A stretch of 64,000 nt of DNA from Tenrec ecaudatus (lineage: Eukaryota > Chordata > Mammalia > Afrosoricida > Tenrecidae), in NCBI RefSeq assembly GCF_050624435.1, contig NC_134539.1:42440001-42504000 (forward strand), in the 5' to 3' direction. The notes beneath the pieces were generated by a model, which ran no database searches, had not been told where the DNA came from, and saw only the letters and a program-made list of their open reading frames with translations. The translations under genes were made by a program, and so were the position numbers. The number at the start of each line of letters is the position of its first letter. Positions within the stretch are counted from its first letter, which is position 1. Below, one piece after another: positions 44,540-55,135 of the stretch.

Positions 44540-45159
44540 GTATCCTGCCTCTTCTTTTTTTTTTTTAAAACCCTTTATTAGGGACTCATACAACTCTTAT
44601 CACAATCCATACATATACATACATCAATTGTATAAAGCACATCTGTACATTCTTTGCCCTCATCATTTTCAAAGCATTTACTCTCCACTTAAGCCCTTTG
44701 CACCAGGTCCTCTTTTTGCCCCCTCCCTCCCCTCCCTCATGAGGCCTTGATAATTTATCAATTATTATTTTGTCATATCTTGCCCTGTCCCACGTCTCCC
44801 TTCACCCCCTTTTCTGTTGTCCGTCCCCCAGGGAGGAGGTCACATGTAGATCCTTGTAATTGGTTCCCACTTTCCAACCCACACTCACCCTCTTCCCTCC
44901 CAGTATCGCCCCTCACACTCCTGGTTCTGAAGGGATCATCCACCCTGGATTCCCTGTGCCTCCAGCTCCTATCTGCACCAGTGTACATCCTCTGCTCTAT
45001 CCAGACTTGCAAGGCAGAATTCGGATCATGGTAGTGGGGAGGGAGGAAGCATGTAGGAACTGGAGGAAAGCTGTATTCTTCATCGGTTCTACATCGCACC
45101 AACTGACTGACTCATCTCCTCCTCTATACCCCTCTGGGAGGGGAGTATCCTGCCTCTTC
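44540..45159 (-). mobile_element. DR-2k dispersed retroelement with perfect 15-bp target duplication
   Basis: The element is 44555-45144 (590 bp), flanked by GTATCCTGCCTCTTC at 44540-44554 and 45145-45159 with no mismatch. The poly(A) tail reads as the T run at 44555-44567 in plus orientation. It is close to what must be the family consensus and is the best-dated recent copy. Complementary frames of 109 and 95 residues are by-products. Confidence 0.95.
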
Positions 45160-45359
45160 ACACGACTCCCACGAACCCTGCTTTTTTAACACCATCAAGG
45201 TTAGGACTTACAACAGATGTATCAGGTCACAAAATGGAAATGAATTACATAATGCTGATAATCATGGTGTAGTCAAGTTGACCTTTACTTTGGGAGGACA
45301 CTATTCAATCTATAAGAGACACAAACTGGAAAATAGCCTGAGAACAGGAAGAATAAAGA

Positions 45360-45555
45360 CCAGAAATGATCACAGCTAGCATCGCATACTCTCAGAGGAA
45401 CCAGTACCAGCTAAATCTGAGAGATGAGGCGGGCTCAGGTTCCAAAGCGTCCTGGCTGTTGGGCAGGAGAAGTTATGCTTGATGTGTTGGCAGCATAGTT
45501 TTATGGTAGGTTTTGAGCAAAGACGTGATATGGGGAAAATGATATGTTGGTTCCA
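45360..45555 (-). mobile_element. CR1/L3 LINE-like fragment, antisense
   Basis: 'ggtaggttttgagcaaagacgtgatatgggg' matches the antisense L3 block 'gggttttgagcagaggagtgacatgat'. Upstream flanks are too worn to define. Confidence 0.45.
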
Positions 45556-45727
45556 TGTGTCTTACAGAGAACACAAGCAAAAGAATCCCTGTGGTTAAAA
45601 GCAAAAGATAAAAGAGGAAGTGATACATCGTCTCTCTACAAAAACATCATTTTTCTTCAAGGATTCATCACTGGTCCCTTTTAGTCTTTTTGTTTTGCTT
45701 CCTGCAGCTTAAAAAGTCAGTCCTATT

Positions 45728-45749
45728 TTATATATATATATATATATGC
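45728..45749. repeat. (TA)n microsatellite
   Basis: A run of alternating T and A, about ten dinucleotides. Confidence 0.9.
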
Positions 45750-46536
45750 AAAAAATTTTAAAACCCAAGTCCCTTCTAAGTTTCATCACACACAATGAGT
45801 ATTAAAATAATCATATAAATCCTTCCTGGATGATTTAAACTGTTCACATATGGATGCATACTAATTAAAACTTTTTCATATTATATAAATAATATTCTCA
45901 TTGACAGTGTGCTGGTTGGTTTGGTGTAGAACATTCCTTTGCTACACTTAAAAGATTTGATTTGCAAATTTTTATGTGCATGTATCTTTTTAGAATTTTA
46001 AATTTTATCCTACAGTTCAAAACCACGTTTTCCTGAATTCATTCTATGAAGCATTTAGAGCCCCGAGGCATTTGTTCCCCAAAAGGGGGTTCTGTTTAGA
46101 AGAGCCTGCATCCCTTCTATACCTTGTGGGAATTCACAATGTGCCTTAACATATTAAAAGTTCTAAGGTGTCCTAATTAAGGCTCAATGAAGTTGCCTCC
46201 AGGAGACACTTTCTTAATGAAAATTCATCAATGCTGTTTTTGGGGGGTTTGTTTTGTTTCATCAATGTTGTTTTAAATCTAATTGAAATAATTGTTTTCC
46301 ATCCAAAGAGTTCAAAACACTATCCGGCAAAATAGTCTCCCTCTGGAAATGGTCGCATGAAGCCCCACTTGCTAGGAGAGTGGGGATCCCCACTACTCAA
46401 AGAGGTCAACCTGAGCACTTCACGGAGACCCGGCATCTGCTTGAGATTGGACAAGATCACTATTCAATTCCTTTTTGACCCTGAGTCTCCATGAATTTTA
46501 ATTACGAGCATTAAAGATTTTCTTCTCAGATCTGAT
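45750..46536. other. Unassigned AT-rich DNA
   Basis: No recognised repeat. 46080-46220 has many TTAAT/TAATTA words. A 17-base direct repeat flanks a 17-base G/T tract at 46224-46274. Confidence 0.4.
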
Positions 46537-46640
46537 CACTCATTTGTCAGCCGCGAGCAAGCCACTTCCCTCTCCAGGTCTCAGCTTCATCATCTGTGAA
46601 ATGAAGGAGTCTTTGTGTGACACCAGAGCTGTCATCAGAC
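46537..46640 (+). repeat. MIR SINE fragment
   Basis: 'gccgcgagcaagccacttccctctccaggtctcagcttcatcatctgtgaaatg' is the MIR core. The overlapping minus-strand 137-residue frame (46953-46540) runs through it, so that frame is not a gene. Confidence 0.75.
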
Positions 46641-47439
46641 TCTGGGTCACCATCTCCAGAGCTCCTTGGGGGCCCTTCCAGCGGCTCGTGTCCCTTTGGC
46701 CTCCTGTCCCACAGCCTTCCTGGTGGCCTCTACCCTCTTCTTGCCTCGTTGAGGAAGGAATGGTATAAGCAAACAAAATCATTAAGTGTGACTCACGTGT
46801 GCACACAGAGCACGCACCGAACAGCGAGTCAACAAAGAAAGGAGGGGAGAGGTGGAGTTGTCTTGCTGACGGTGTCAGAGGTCGGCTTACACATCCACAG
46901 GGAGGCTCAGAGAGCTGGCTAAGGCTGACCCTTACTGTGAAAAATCTGCCCACAGAACTTCCGTCCTCAGAGCCCGGTCTCCGTCCCTAGCTGGCTCCTT
47001 CTGAAAGGCCCAGAAAGGAAATGCTGTCGTTTTTATCCAGAAAAAACAAATAGAAGTTTTAAAAAAACAAAACCCTGAAGCTCAATTAGAGACTCTCCCT
47101 CTCTCAAAACAACACAAAAATCACCTACAGCTGCTCTAACCCACCCGCGGGCCCCACCAGGTCCGGGCTTCTTGGAGCCCCGGGGGTCTCCTTGTCCTGC
47201 CTGCTCCTCAAAGCCCAAAGAAAGGGAACTCCAGGCGCCTCTCTCTTCCTGGTGTCCCACAAGAATGTGAGAGGGGATTTATCTGGGATCCTTTACAAGG
47301 CGGAAATAAAGATTTCTGAGCTGTGGGGACTTCTTGAGGTGTCTTTCAAGCCATCCTCGGGGGAACGTTACAAAGCCCAGCAAAGCCTGAATCTCATTCG
47401 GAAGAAAAGCAGGATGAGCGCCTTGGGGCTGCAAAGACT
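46641..47439. other. Unassigned DNA
   Basis: No recognised repeat. Open frames on both strands carry no family motif. Confidence 0.4.
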
Positions 47440-47710
47440 ATTGAAGATGCCATGGGCTGCCAGAACAAACAAATCTGTCTTCGAAGAAGTACAGCCAGAG
47501 TGCTAATGCTCTTTAAAAGTGAGGATGGCACGGTTTTGCCCACTGTACCTGGACGCGGGACCAGGACACCGTGCTTGGTAGAGAGTAAGTGAAGAAATGT
47601 GGAAGACTCCCTATGAGACGAATGAAACAGTGGCTACAACCGGGGGCGCAAACACAGAAATGATGTGACGGTGATGCAGGCGTGGACAGTGTTTCATTCT
47701 GAACATACAG
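47440..47710 (+). mobile_element. RTE/BovB-type LINE 3' fragment, sense
   Basis: 'catgggctgccagaacaaacaaatctgtcttcgaagaagtacagccag' is the exact complement arrangement of the antisense copies. It ends before the LTR at 47751. Confidence 0.83.
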
Positions 47711-47745
47711 TTACTGGGACATGGAAGTGACGCGGAAGCACCTCA

Positions 47746-48261
47746 CTGCATGTGTTAATCTGGGGACTTTAGAGAAACAAATCCACAGAAACTCATGTGT
47801 AAGGGAAAGTTTTATATAAAGGGTAAGTGCGCATCAAGAAAACATCCCAACCCAGTGCTTCCCAAGCCCACAAGTCCAACATTAACCCATCTGTCCAACA
47901 CCAATCAAGTCCTCCTCCATCTCACAAAACACACGCAGTGATGCCGACTGCAGGAGGAAGACTGAATCAGTGAACGTGTAAGCATCTCAGCACTGGCAGG
48001 GGTCTCCACACGGCTGCTCCAGCACCCAGGGCTACATCGGAGTAGGTCCATGTGGCTTCTCCTTGGGGTTGTCTTACAGGAAGTGAACCTTGGCAGCTGA
48101 AGCAGGGAACTGGCTAAGGCAGCTGCACCCTGGTCTGACCATCACAAAGCAAGAGACTCGAGAACTAGAAAGGCAAGGCTAGCCATTTATTCCTGCCCTT
48201 CAATTAACCCTACATGTGTTTATTGGCCAGGTTGGCACAATAAACTACCTACCTCACTGCA
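47746..48261 (-). mobile_element. LTR, 506 bp, with 5-bp target duplication
   Basis: The LTR proper is 47751-48256, TGTGTTAAT...CTACCTCA, flanked by CTGCA at 47746-47750 and 48257-48261. It is an uninterrupted copy of the LTR that holds the U1 insertion at 32782. AATAAA lies on the plus strand near 48239. No internal region. Confidence 0.87.
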
Positions 48262-49034
48262 GCAAGGAAGAATGAGAAAGACTAAAGAGATGATTGCCTG
48301 GCTGAATCCAATGTCCCTGACACAGGCGCCCTTCTCTGAAGTCTCCAGGCTATCCATTCTCCTTGAAGTTAGAATGAATTCAACAAACAATCTAATCTCT
48401 TTGGTGCAGTTCTAACAGTCTGGTTTTGTTTCATGATATTTTACTTGAACTCTTCTAGAATTTTCCCACATCATTGGCTCCCTGGAAGGCGTGAAGGGAC
48501 TTTAAAAATTAGGACGCTAAAGTTTCATGGGATGAGTTGCCCAACTTGTCCCAGGCCTTGTCCCTGTGTCTGTGTTCAGGGAAGCTGTCATTTGACCCTA
48601 CTACAAGACCTAGTTCTACTGCCATTGTAAAACTCCATGTTTATTTTAGAGAAAACCTACCATCCTGTGTTCCATTTAGTGTCTAGCACTGAGACTCGGC
48701 CTGCCCCCAATCCTTAAGAATCAGTGGTGGTAATGTCACTGTATGGGTCTTATAGAAACAATTAAACAAGAACGTAGCCTGTTGTGTAAACTTTGCTGAA
48801 AAGCACAGTAAAATCCGTTTGTGAAAAAGAGTCACTGGAGAGTAGTGCTTGCATTAGCTGGCTAATAAACCTTTTTGTCTTTAGCAGAATTTTTCCTAAG
48901 ACCTGGCATGGAAGTTATAAGGAAGAGGATGGAGGCTGTCCTCCCACCTCTAACCTCCACAGGTGGGCTGACTATTTCATCCTGGTTTTCCTAAGGCTTC
49001 CCCCGTTTGGTGAAACTCTCAGGTCCCAGAAAAC
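48262..49034. other. Unassigned DNA
   Basis: No recognised feature. Confidence 0.5.
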
Positions 49035-49220
49035 TCACTCATACTCCCTGACACCAAGTCGATTCCGAAGCACAGCGACCTGCCCCTGTGGATTTCAGAG
49101 ATCGTAAATCTGTGTAGAGGGAAGAAGACAAGCCTTCTTCCCTCTGAGCAGCTGCTGGTTTTGAACTGCTTGCCGGTGGTTAGCAGCCCAACACATAACG
49201 TGCAACACCACCCGGGCCCA
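49035..49220 (-). repeat. AfroSINE, antisense
   Basis: 'actccctgacaccaagtcgattccgaagcacagcgacc' to 'gtggttagcagcccaacacataacgtgcaacaccacccgggcc'. Confidence 0.83.
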
Positions 49221-49274
49221 TAGAAAACCCCGTAATCCTAGCCAAACTGGGACCTCACACAGCTGCCAAGGCCC

Positions 49275-49360
49275 TGCTAGTCTGAGTGTGGTCCCAAACC
49301 AGCAGCATCTGCATCCCACAGGAGATTGTTCAAAACGTTGACTCTCGGGTCCCACTTTGT
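49275..49360 (+). mobile_element. MER5A-type hAT fragment
   Basis: 'gtctgagtgtggtcccaaaccagcagcatctgcatcccacaggagattgtt' and 'gactctcgggtcccac' follow the left half of the MER5A consensus. Confidence 0.75.
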
Positions 49361-49382
49361 ACCAAATGAAAAGCTACCAGGG

Positions 49383-49572
49383 GAGGCCTAGTGCTGGGGT
49401 TTAAGCATTGGACTCTAACCACAAGGTTGGCAGTTCAAGGCCACCAGCTCCTCCTCTGGAGAAAAATGAGGCTATCTGCTCCCGTAAAGATGTACAGACT
49501 CAGATTTACAGTCTCAGAAACCCTGTATGGGGTCAGTATGAGTCAAAATCCACGCAGTGGCAGTAGGCTAAT
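49383..49572 (+). repeat. AfroSINE, near full length
   Basis: 'aggcctagtgctggggtttaagcattggactctaacc' to 'gtcagtatgagtcaaaatccacgcagtggcag', with a local duplication of 'cagactcagatttacagtctc'. Confidence 0.8.
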
Positions 49573-49719
49573 TGAACAAGTCTTTCAAGCAAAACCTGAC
49601 CCAGGGCCTCCACACACACAGGTTAAAAACAGACCTAGAACAATGTCGCTCACAGAGTGATTTTTCATTGGGCCTTGAAGTCAGTAGGGAGAGAAAGGGC
49701 GGAAGGAACCGTGGTATGC

Positions 49720-49738
49720 GGGGGGGGGGGGGGGGGGG
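49720..49738. repeat. Poly(G) run, 19 bases
   Basis: Nineteen consecutive Gs, the longest in the window. Such a run could form a G-quadruplex and is prone to length error. Confidence 0.9.
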
Positions 49739-49739
49739 A

Positions 49740-50590
49740 TAAAGAAACAATGTGCTCATTAACCATGAATCCTTTGTTGTTTCTGAGGGCCATGGACAGA
49801 GGAGGAATTAGCTGAGACACAACTGCAGATGTCCTTGAACACAGCCTGGAGCATTAGCCACAGTGACTCCTCTTCTCTCTTCTCCCAGGGATCGGTTACC
49901 AAGCATTCACCTGGAAGCTAGAGCTCAGAGCACCCACCAGGAGGAGGTAGGCAGAGGCCAGGCCTCTGGGAGAGTGATTGAGTGTGGGTGAAGGGGAAAC
50001 CTCACTATGGTTGATTTGACCTAACATATGCTGGAGCTCCCACATATTATTGGCTGTCTGGGAGGGTGGTGCTTTAAATATTAGAACTCAGAGGTCTCGT
50101 GAGAGTGAGTTGTCCAGGTTTTTCCTAGGTTCTAAGCAGACTGAGTCATCAGGATGCTACCTATTGCTTCCTCCACTCTTGGCTCCAAGCCCAGCTGGAT
50201 GAAACACCATCACGTGTCCCGTTCCGGGGTCCTTGTCCACACTCTCAACACTCCCAGTGGGAAGAGGACTTCAATTGCACAGCCAGTCTTGAGTATCCAA
50301 CCACCCAATGACATCTATGGAGCTGCCTCCCTTCCCCTCCAAGTAACCTAATCCTCCCCAGCCACTCTCCTCCATCCTTACCCTTCCCAGAACCTCAGCC
50401 CAGCGCAAGTCAGTGTCCTACTGGACAGTGAGACCGTGATGCACAGATGACTGGATGGTCTCTAAGTTTCGGCGGAACCGAAGCATGTTCCCCTTTGGCC
50501 GATCTCCCTGTTCCTTGATTCTGTAGAGAATTAACTTCGCAATATTAATCATAACAATAAAAGCAGTTACTAAATGCTAGCATGTACTAA
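49740..50590. other. Unassigned DNA
   Basis: No recognised feature. Confidence 0.45.
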
Positions 50591-50793
50591 GGAGCCCTGG
50601 TGGCTTAGGGGTGATACATATAGTCACACCATAAGGTCAGCAGTTCGAAACCATCAGCTACTCCATGGGAGAATGGTGAGGCTTTCCTCTCCTTTAAAGA
50701 GTTACAGTCTTGGAACCCCACAGAGGGAGTTGTATTCTGTCTGATAGGGTCCCTGTGAGTTGGAATTGACTCTTTGGCACTGAGTGTGTTTGA
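50591..50793 (+). repeat. AfroSINE, full length
   Basis: Starts GGAGCCCTGGTGGCTTAGGG and includes the B-box region 'ggtcagcagttcgaaacc' with the invariant TTCGA, the best preserved head in the window. Confidence 0.92.
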
Positions 50794-50796
50794 AGA

Positions 50797-50997
50797 TAGC
50801 AAGGTTTCTAGATGGCACAAACGGCTTGCCCCGGGTGCTGATTGAAAGATTGTATTTGTGTCTGCCCGGCGGTGGTGTGGAAGAAACGCCTGGTGATTTA
50901 TTTCTGTAAGATCAGTCGTTGAAAACCCTATGGAGTTGCAGTAATTCTCTGAAACACATGGGTCCTCTGAGTTGGGCCTGGCTCCCCAGCAGCAGGT
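50797..50997 (+). repeat. AfroSINE, long type, adjacent copy
   Basis: Begins 'agcaaggtttctagatggcacaaacgg' and contains 'gcctggtgatttatttctgtaagatcagtcgttgaaaaccctatgg', the block of the long type. Two SINEs of different type stand head to tail here. Confidence 0.75.
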
Positions 50998-51772
50998 GCA
51001 GACCCTGTGGGATGGACTAGCGGTTTGCTGAGGGATTATCATGTACTGAACGGCAGCACTGTGACCATTGGCCCGACGTCCTCGGTAGCCCAGCAGAGCT
51101 TGTAAGAGTCCTCGTTTGCTAGTGAGGAGAACTTCAAGAAGCCTGAAACAGCTCTTTCCCTGTGAGATGGCTTTGTCACTGTTGTTGCTCAGATGCATGC
51201 TCTGCAAACCCTGATTTGGGGCTCCTGGCTCTCCAGACCCTCCCAGGACTTACCCTGCGTCTAGTTCACAGAGGATGCATCAGAAGAGAACATAAAGAAT
51301 GGTGACATCTTTGATCCACGAAATGGCAGTTCCAAACATGTCGCAGCAGAAGAAGGCACTGCAGACGTGTTTGCCGGATCAGTGAACCGGGGACACCCAT
51401 GCAGGCGGTCTCTGGGTTACAAACATCCAACTCAGGCATAACTTCTACTTACCCTTTCCTGTGATGTAACACTGCCCTCACTTTGAAAGCATTGAGCCAA
51501 CGTCAAGTGGCAACAAATCACCTCACAATCACTTTCTCTTGTAGCACAGGCAGCCTTGAAATCACTGAGAAGGCTTCGAGACTTTTCTTGCACTAATCAC
51601 ACAAACAAACCAAAAATCTCACAGCAAGCCTACAGGACAAAGAAGAAATGCCCACACACTTTCCAAGGAGCGTCACTTTCATGGAAGCATCTGCCGTGTT
51701 GCATTCCCACAGGGTAGCTGTGGGTTCAAGATGTTTATCTTTTCATTAGCGGCCAACCAGCATGCCATTGGA
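50998..51772. other. Unassigned DNA
   Basis: No recognised repeat or gene. The 200-residue minus-strand frame (51207-50605) runs through two AfroSINEs. Confidence 0.45.
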
Positions 51773-52656
51773 TGAGGGGTGCCAAAAACAGACCAATATT
51801 TTTTCAAAGTTCTGTATTTAAATTTCTTTGCAAACCAACCTTATCGCCTTCAAAGTACTCCCCATTACACTTAATACATTTTCCAAATCTGCAATTCCAT
51901 TCTTGGAAACATTTTTCAAACTCACATGTTTGGGTGGCTGACAGCACCTCCCTCATTTTTTCCTTCACCTCTTCTACGTCCTCAAATCACTGTCCTTTCA
52001 TGGCCCTCTTCACTCCTGGAAACAAAGAAAAGTCGCATGGAGCGAGATCTGGTGAGTAAGGTGTGTGGAGCAAGTGAGGCATGCTTTTGTTTGCCAAAAA
52101 CTTTCACACTGAGATGGCTCCATGAGCAGGTGCATTGCCATGATAGCAAAGCCAGTCCCCCATCTGACACAAATTAGGGCTTTTTTGGTCACACACTGTT
52201 ATGCAATCTTTTCAGAACCTCTAATTATAAAGCTTGATTAACAGTCTGACCTGGTGGAACGAACTCCAAATGCACCACGATGTTGATAGATGTCCAGAGT
52301 GAGGTTTGTCATCAATCGACATTTCACCCTTTTTGAAATGAGAAAACCACAGCTGAGTGTCCCCCATAGCGCTGTCCTTGGAAGCAGTGTTCAACATCAC
52401 AAGCTTCTGCAGCATTTTTCCAAGCAGGAAAAAATTTTCACAGCTGCACACTGTTCTCTTCAATCAGCCATCACACAAAAAATAAATAAATAAGGCTTGA
52501 GTGAAATTGCTTTTATGAAAAAGTTCACTATGAACAGAGAGAACCTTTCCAGGCAATGCCACTGGGTGCACCAAGTCAGAGCAAGTTGCTCAATTTGTAC
52601 TACAAAAGCTTCACGCCACTTCACCCAAGCAATTCTGGTTTGGGGGGTACCCCACC
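51773..52656 (-). mobile_element. Mariner-like transposon, internally deleted and inactive
   Basis: Ends are related inverted repeats: TGAGGGGTGCCAAAAACAGA on the left and the complement of GGGGTACCCCCCAAACCAGA on the right. The minus strand codes for transposase pieces: near 52390-52310 'WFSHFKKGEMSIDDKPHSGH', then, after a deletion of some 75 codons or so, one frame from 52170 to 51840 including NAPAHG and YSPDLAPCDFSLFPG, ending 'CNGEYFEGDK'. The catalytic triad D,D34D is broken, since the second Asp (in DNAPAH) is Gly (HGNAPAH), and two stops lie in the C-terminal frame. The third Asp (PDLAP) is kept. Length is 884 bp against the usual 1.3 kb. Confidence 0.88.
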
Positions 52657-53401
52657 CCCCACCCCCGTTCCATTGGAGCTCCTTTTTCTTGCACCAAAAC
52701 AGGGCTAAATAAGAAAAACATGGGCCTGCTTTACTTACCTACAAGTTCTTAAAGATGCAGTTAGGAGCAGCTGTCATTCTTAGCTGGGGAGATGTCTGTA
52801 GCCGCAAAGTATGGTTAGGCATCCAAGAAAAGCAAACGATTCACATTCTCCTGGGGTCCAAAGCTCCTCACTGGATGCCCCGGTTCTTTTCACCCTCTCA
52901 AATGTAGAGGTCCACAGGTCAGATGTGCAGTCTTTGTCTCGTGTTGCTGTTTCTGGAGGATGGCAGTGTCTCCACACGGAAGACGATTGATCCCCGGCAG
53001 GTCAGACACAGTGTTCTGTGTCATTTCTGGGGGCCAGCAGTGTCTCCACTAAGTGGCGGATTCTGAGATGGATGAGATTAAGTTCCAAGATGGCAAGTGT
53101 CCAAGGTGATGCAGAAGCCACGGCCAAACTCCATTTGACTTTCAGTCTCAGAATAACAAGGTGGTCAAGACGCTCAGAGGTGATAGTTCTCAACTCTGCA
53201 TCATTTGGAACTGAAAATGAGCCAGATGCAAAATAACATTTTAAAAATTATAATGTCTGTGTCTGTGATGGGGAGTTTTTAAAAAGAAAAGCCAGGAAGG
53301 AAGGTGGTGGGAACCGGTTACAAACTTTCTAGCGCTCGTTGGGCCTCACAGGTACACCTGCCAAATGCCTCTCTGGGTGTCCTTTCATCTGGCCACCGTG
53401 G
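52657..53401. other. Unassigned DNA
   Basis: A C-rich run abuts the mariner end. A weak hAT-like end ('gatagttctcaactctgc') occurs near 53180. Nothing else assigned. Confidence 0.4.
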
Positions 53402-53905
53402 CTGTTAGGTGTTCTCTGTGTTGGCTCTGACTCATAGTGATACTACGTACAACAGAGCAAAGCACTGCCTGGTCCTGCGCCGTCCGCACAATGTGTGAGC
53501 CCATCGAAGCAGCCACCGTGTCAATCCACCTTGTTGAAGGTCACTGTCCTGCTGCTTTATGAAGCATGATGTCCTTCTCCAGGGACTGGTCTCACCTGAC
53601 AACAAGTCCAAACGAAGTCTCGCCCTGCTTGCCTCTAACGAGCACGCTGGCCATACTTCTTCCAAGACAGATTTGTTTGTCCTTTTGGCAGTCCATGGTA
53701 CTTTGAAGATTCTTTGCCAGCACCTTAATTCAAATGCACCGATTCTTCAGGTGTCTTCCTTATTTAATGTCCAACTTTCACATGCATGTGAGGTGAATGA
53801 AAATACCATGGCTTGGGTCAGGCGCACCATAGTCCTCAAAGGAACCTCCTTGCTGGGCAGCACTTTAAAGAGGTCTTGTGCAGCAGATTAACAAATGCAA
53901 TGTGC
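53402..53905 (-). mobile_element. RTE/BovB-type LINE 3' fragment, antisense, 500 bp
   Basis: The complete run from 'ggtgttctctgtgttggctctgactcatagtg' to 'gcagcagattaacaaatgcaatg'. Both the 77-residue minus and 110-residue plus frames fall inside it. Confidence 0.87.
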
Positions 53906-54219
53906 TGGTCTACTGGAAGAGACCTAAAATTGAGGGTTAGCTTGGACAAGTTCCACATAGACACCGGTAAGCTGCCTTCGTTCATCGCAGGCAGGAGTTG
54001 GTGAGAGGACAAGCTGTTCTGAACTCAAAAAGGGTGGAGCTACAGAGAAATGTACCCACGCAGGCCTGCCTCTGCCTGAGTCCAGCCCTGGGCTCTGCCC
54101 TCCTCTCCCTTTCCCCTTCTCCTTTGTCTCTAACTCCTCTAACCTTCCCTGGCCCCTCCTCCCGACACCCACTTCGTTACTTGTGAGGTATTGCAAATCC
54201 TAATGGCTCCTGTGGAGCC
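53906..54219. other. Unassigned DNA with a pyrimidine tract
   Basis: 54085-54175 is mostly C and T, which keeps several frames open. Confidence 0.5.
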
Positions 54220-54386
54220 CTGCTTCTTGACCCCTGGTCTACGTCCTGCTTCTTGACCCCTGGTCTACGTCCTGCTTCTTGACCCCTGGTCTACGTCCTG
54301 CTTCTTGACCCCTGGTCTACGTCCTGCTTCTTGGCTCCTGGTCTATGTCCTGCTTCTTGGCTCCTGGTCTATGTCCTGCTTCTTGG
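54220..54386. repeat. 26-bp minisatellite, 6.4 units
   Basis: Units start at 54220, 54246, 54272, 54298, 54324 and 54350 with a partial seventh of 11 bases. Units 1-4 share 'gacccctggtctacgtc' and units 5-6 share 'ggctcctggtctatgtc', so the array consists of two blocks of identical variants. Confidence 0.95.
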
Positions 54387-54424
54387 GCCTGCCTGGAAGT
54401 GGGCACATGGAACATGCACAATGA

Positions 54425-54495
54425 AGTTATTTGGAGGGGGGATGAAAATGTCAGTAGTGATACATGCATAATTCTGTGACTGTGCTAAAGACCAC
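54425..54495 (+). mobile_element. L1 3' UTR, left of an LTR
   Basis: 'gatgaaaatgtcagtagtgatacatgcataattctgtgactgtgctaaagaccac' is an L1 3' end that resumes at 55060. Confidence 0.6.
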
Positions 54496-55059
54496 TGTGT
54501 CAGACAGGGTTCTCAGAGAAACAAAACCAGAATGCTAAGAATTTTATGTCTATTTATACAGATAGACGGATATATAACATAGAAAGAAACAGTTGTTTAA
54601 TTATAAAGCAGCACAAATGGCTCAGTGCAACGCACTCCCGTGAGACAGTTGTGAGACACTGGAAGTCCTTCAAGTCTTGAGAGCCACTGGGTAGTCCTCT
54701 GTAGAGCAATTCAGGCTCTCCAGGTACAGGCAGCAAACAGCAAGGCAGGTCACCAACAGTCAGCCAGATGACAGGGTCCGACAGTCCCCAGCTCAAGGGA
54801 TGTAAATCCCAATGGTGTGGCAAAGCAGGACTTAAAGGAACCTCAAATTACAGCAACACAGTCCACAGGTTAGGTGTCCCACAGGTAGTGTAGCTTGCAA
54901 ATTGAGGCAAAGAACAAGCAAGGCAGCCGCACACTGTTCCGATAATCAAAGAGCAAGAGACGAGAAAGGTGAGGCTCGCTCAGCCATTTATCTCTCCACC
55001 CTTGAATTAATCCCACCTGTGTTTATCAACCAGGTTGGCACAATAAACTAACTACCTCA
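54496..55059 (-). mobile_element. LTR, 564 bp
   Basis: TGTGTCAGAC...CTACCTCA; flanks ACCAC and GTCAC are a degraded 5-base duplication. It shares its outer ends with the LTRs at 32.8 and 47.8 kb but has its own middle, which matches the copy at 60560-61116. It is inserted in an L1 3' UTR. Confidence 0.82.
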
Positions 55060-55135
55060 GTCACTAAGCTGCAGACTTTCAAAGGGTGAACTTTATGGTA
55101 TGTAAATTATACTAAAATAAATTTATTTCTTAAAG
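55060..55135 (+). mobile_element. L1 3' UTR end, right of an LTR
   Basis: 'gactttcaaagggtgaactttatggtatgtaaattatactaaaataaat' completes the L1 end. Confidence 0.65.

Noticed and set aside
46540..46953. 137-residue minus-strand frame as a candidate gene
   Set aside because: It runs through a MIR SINE in antisense and has no family motif.
47751..48261. A 10-base duplication CCTCACTGCA around this LTR
   Set aside because: Five of the ten bases belong to the LTR end (CCTCA is also the end of the related LTR at 55059), so the true duplication is the 5-base CTGCA.
50605..51207. 200-residue minus-strand open frame
   Set aside because: It crosses two AfroSINEs in antisense and shows no protein family motif.
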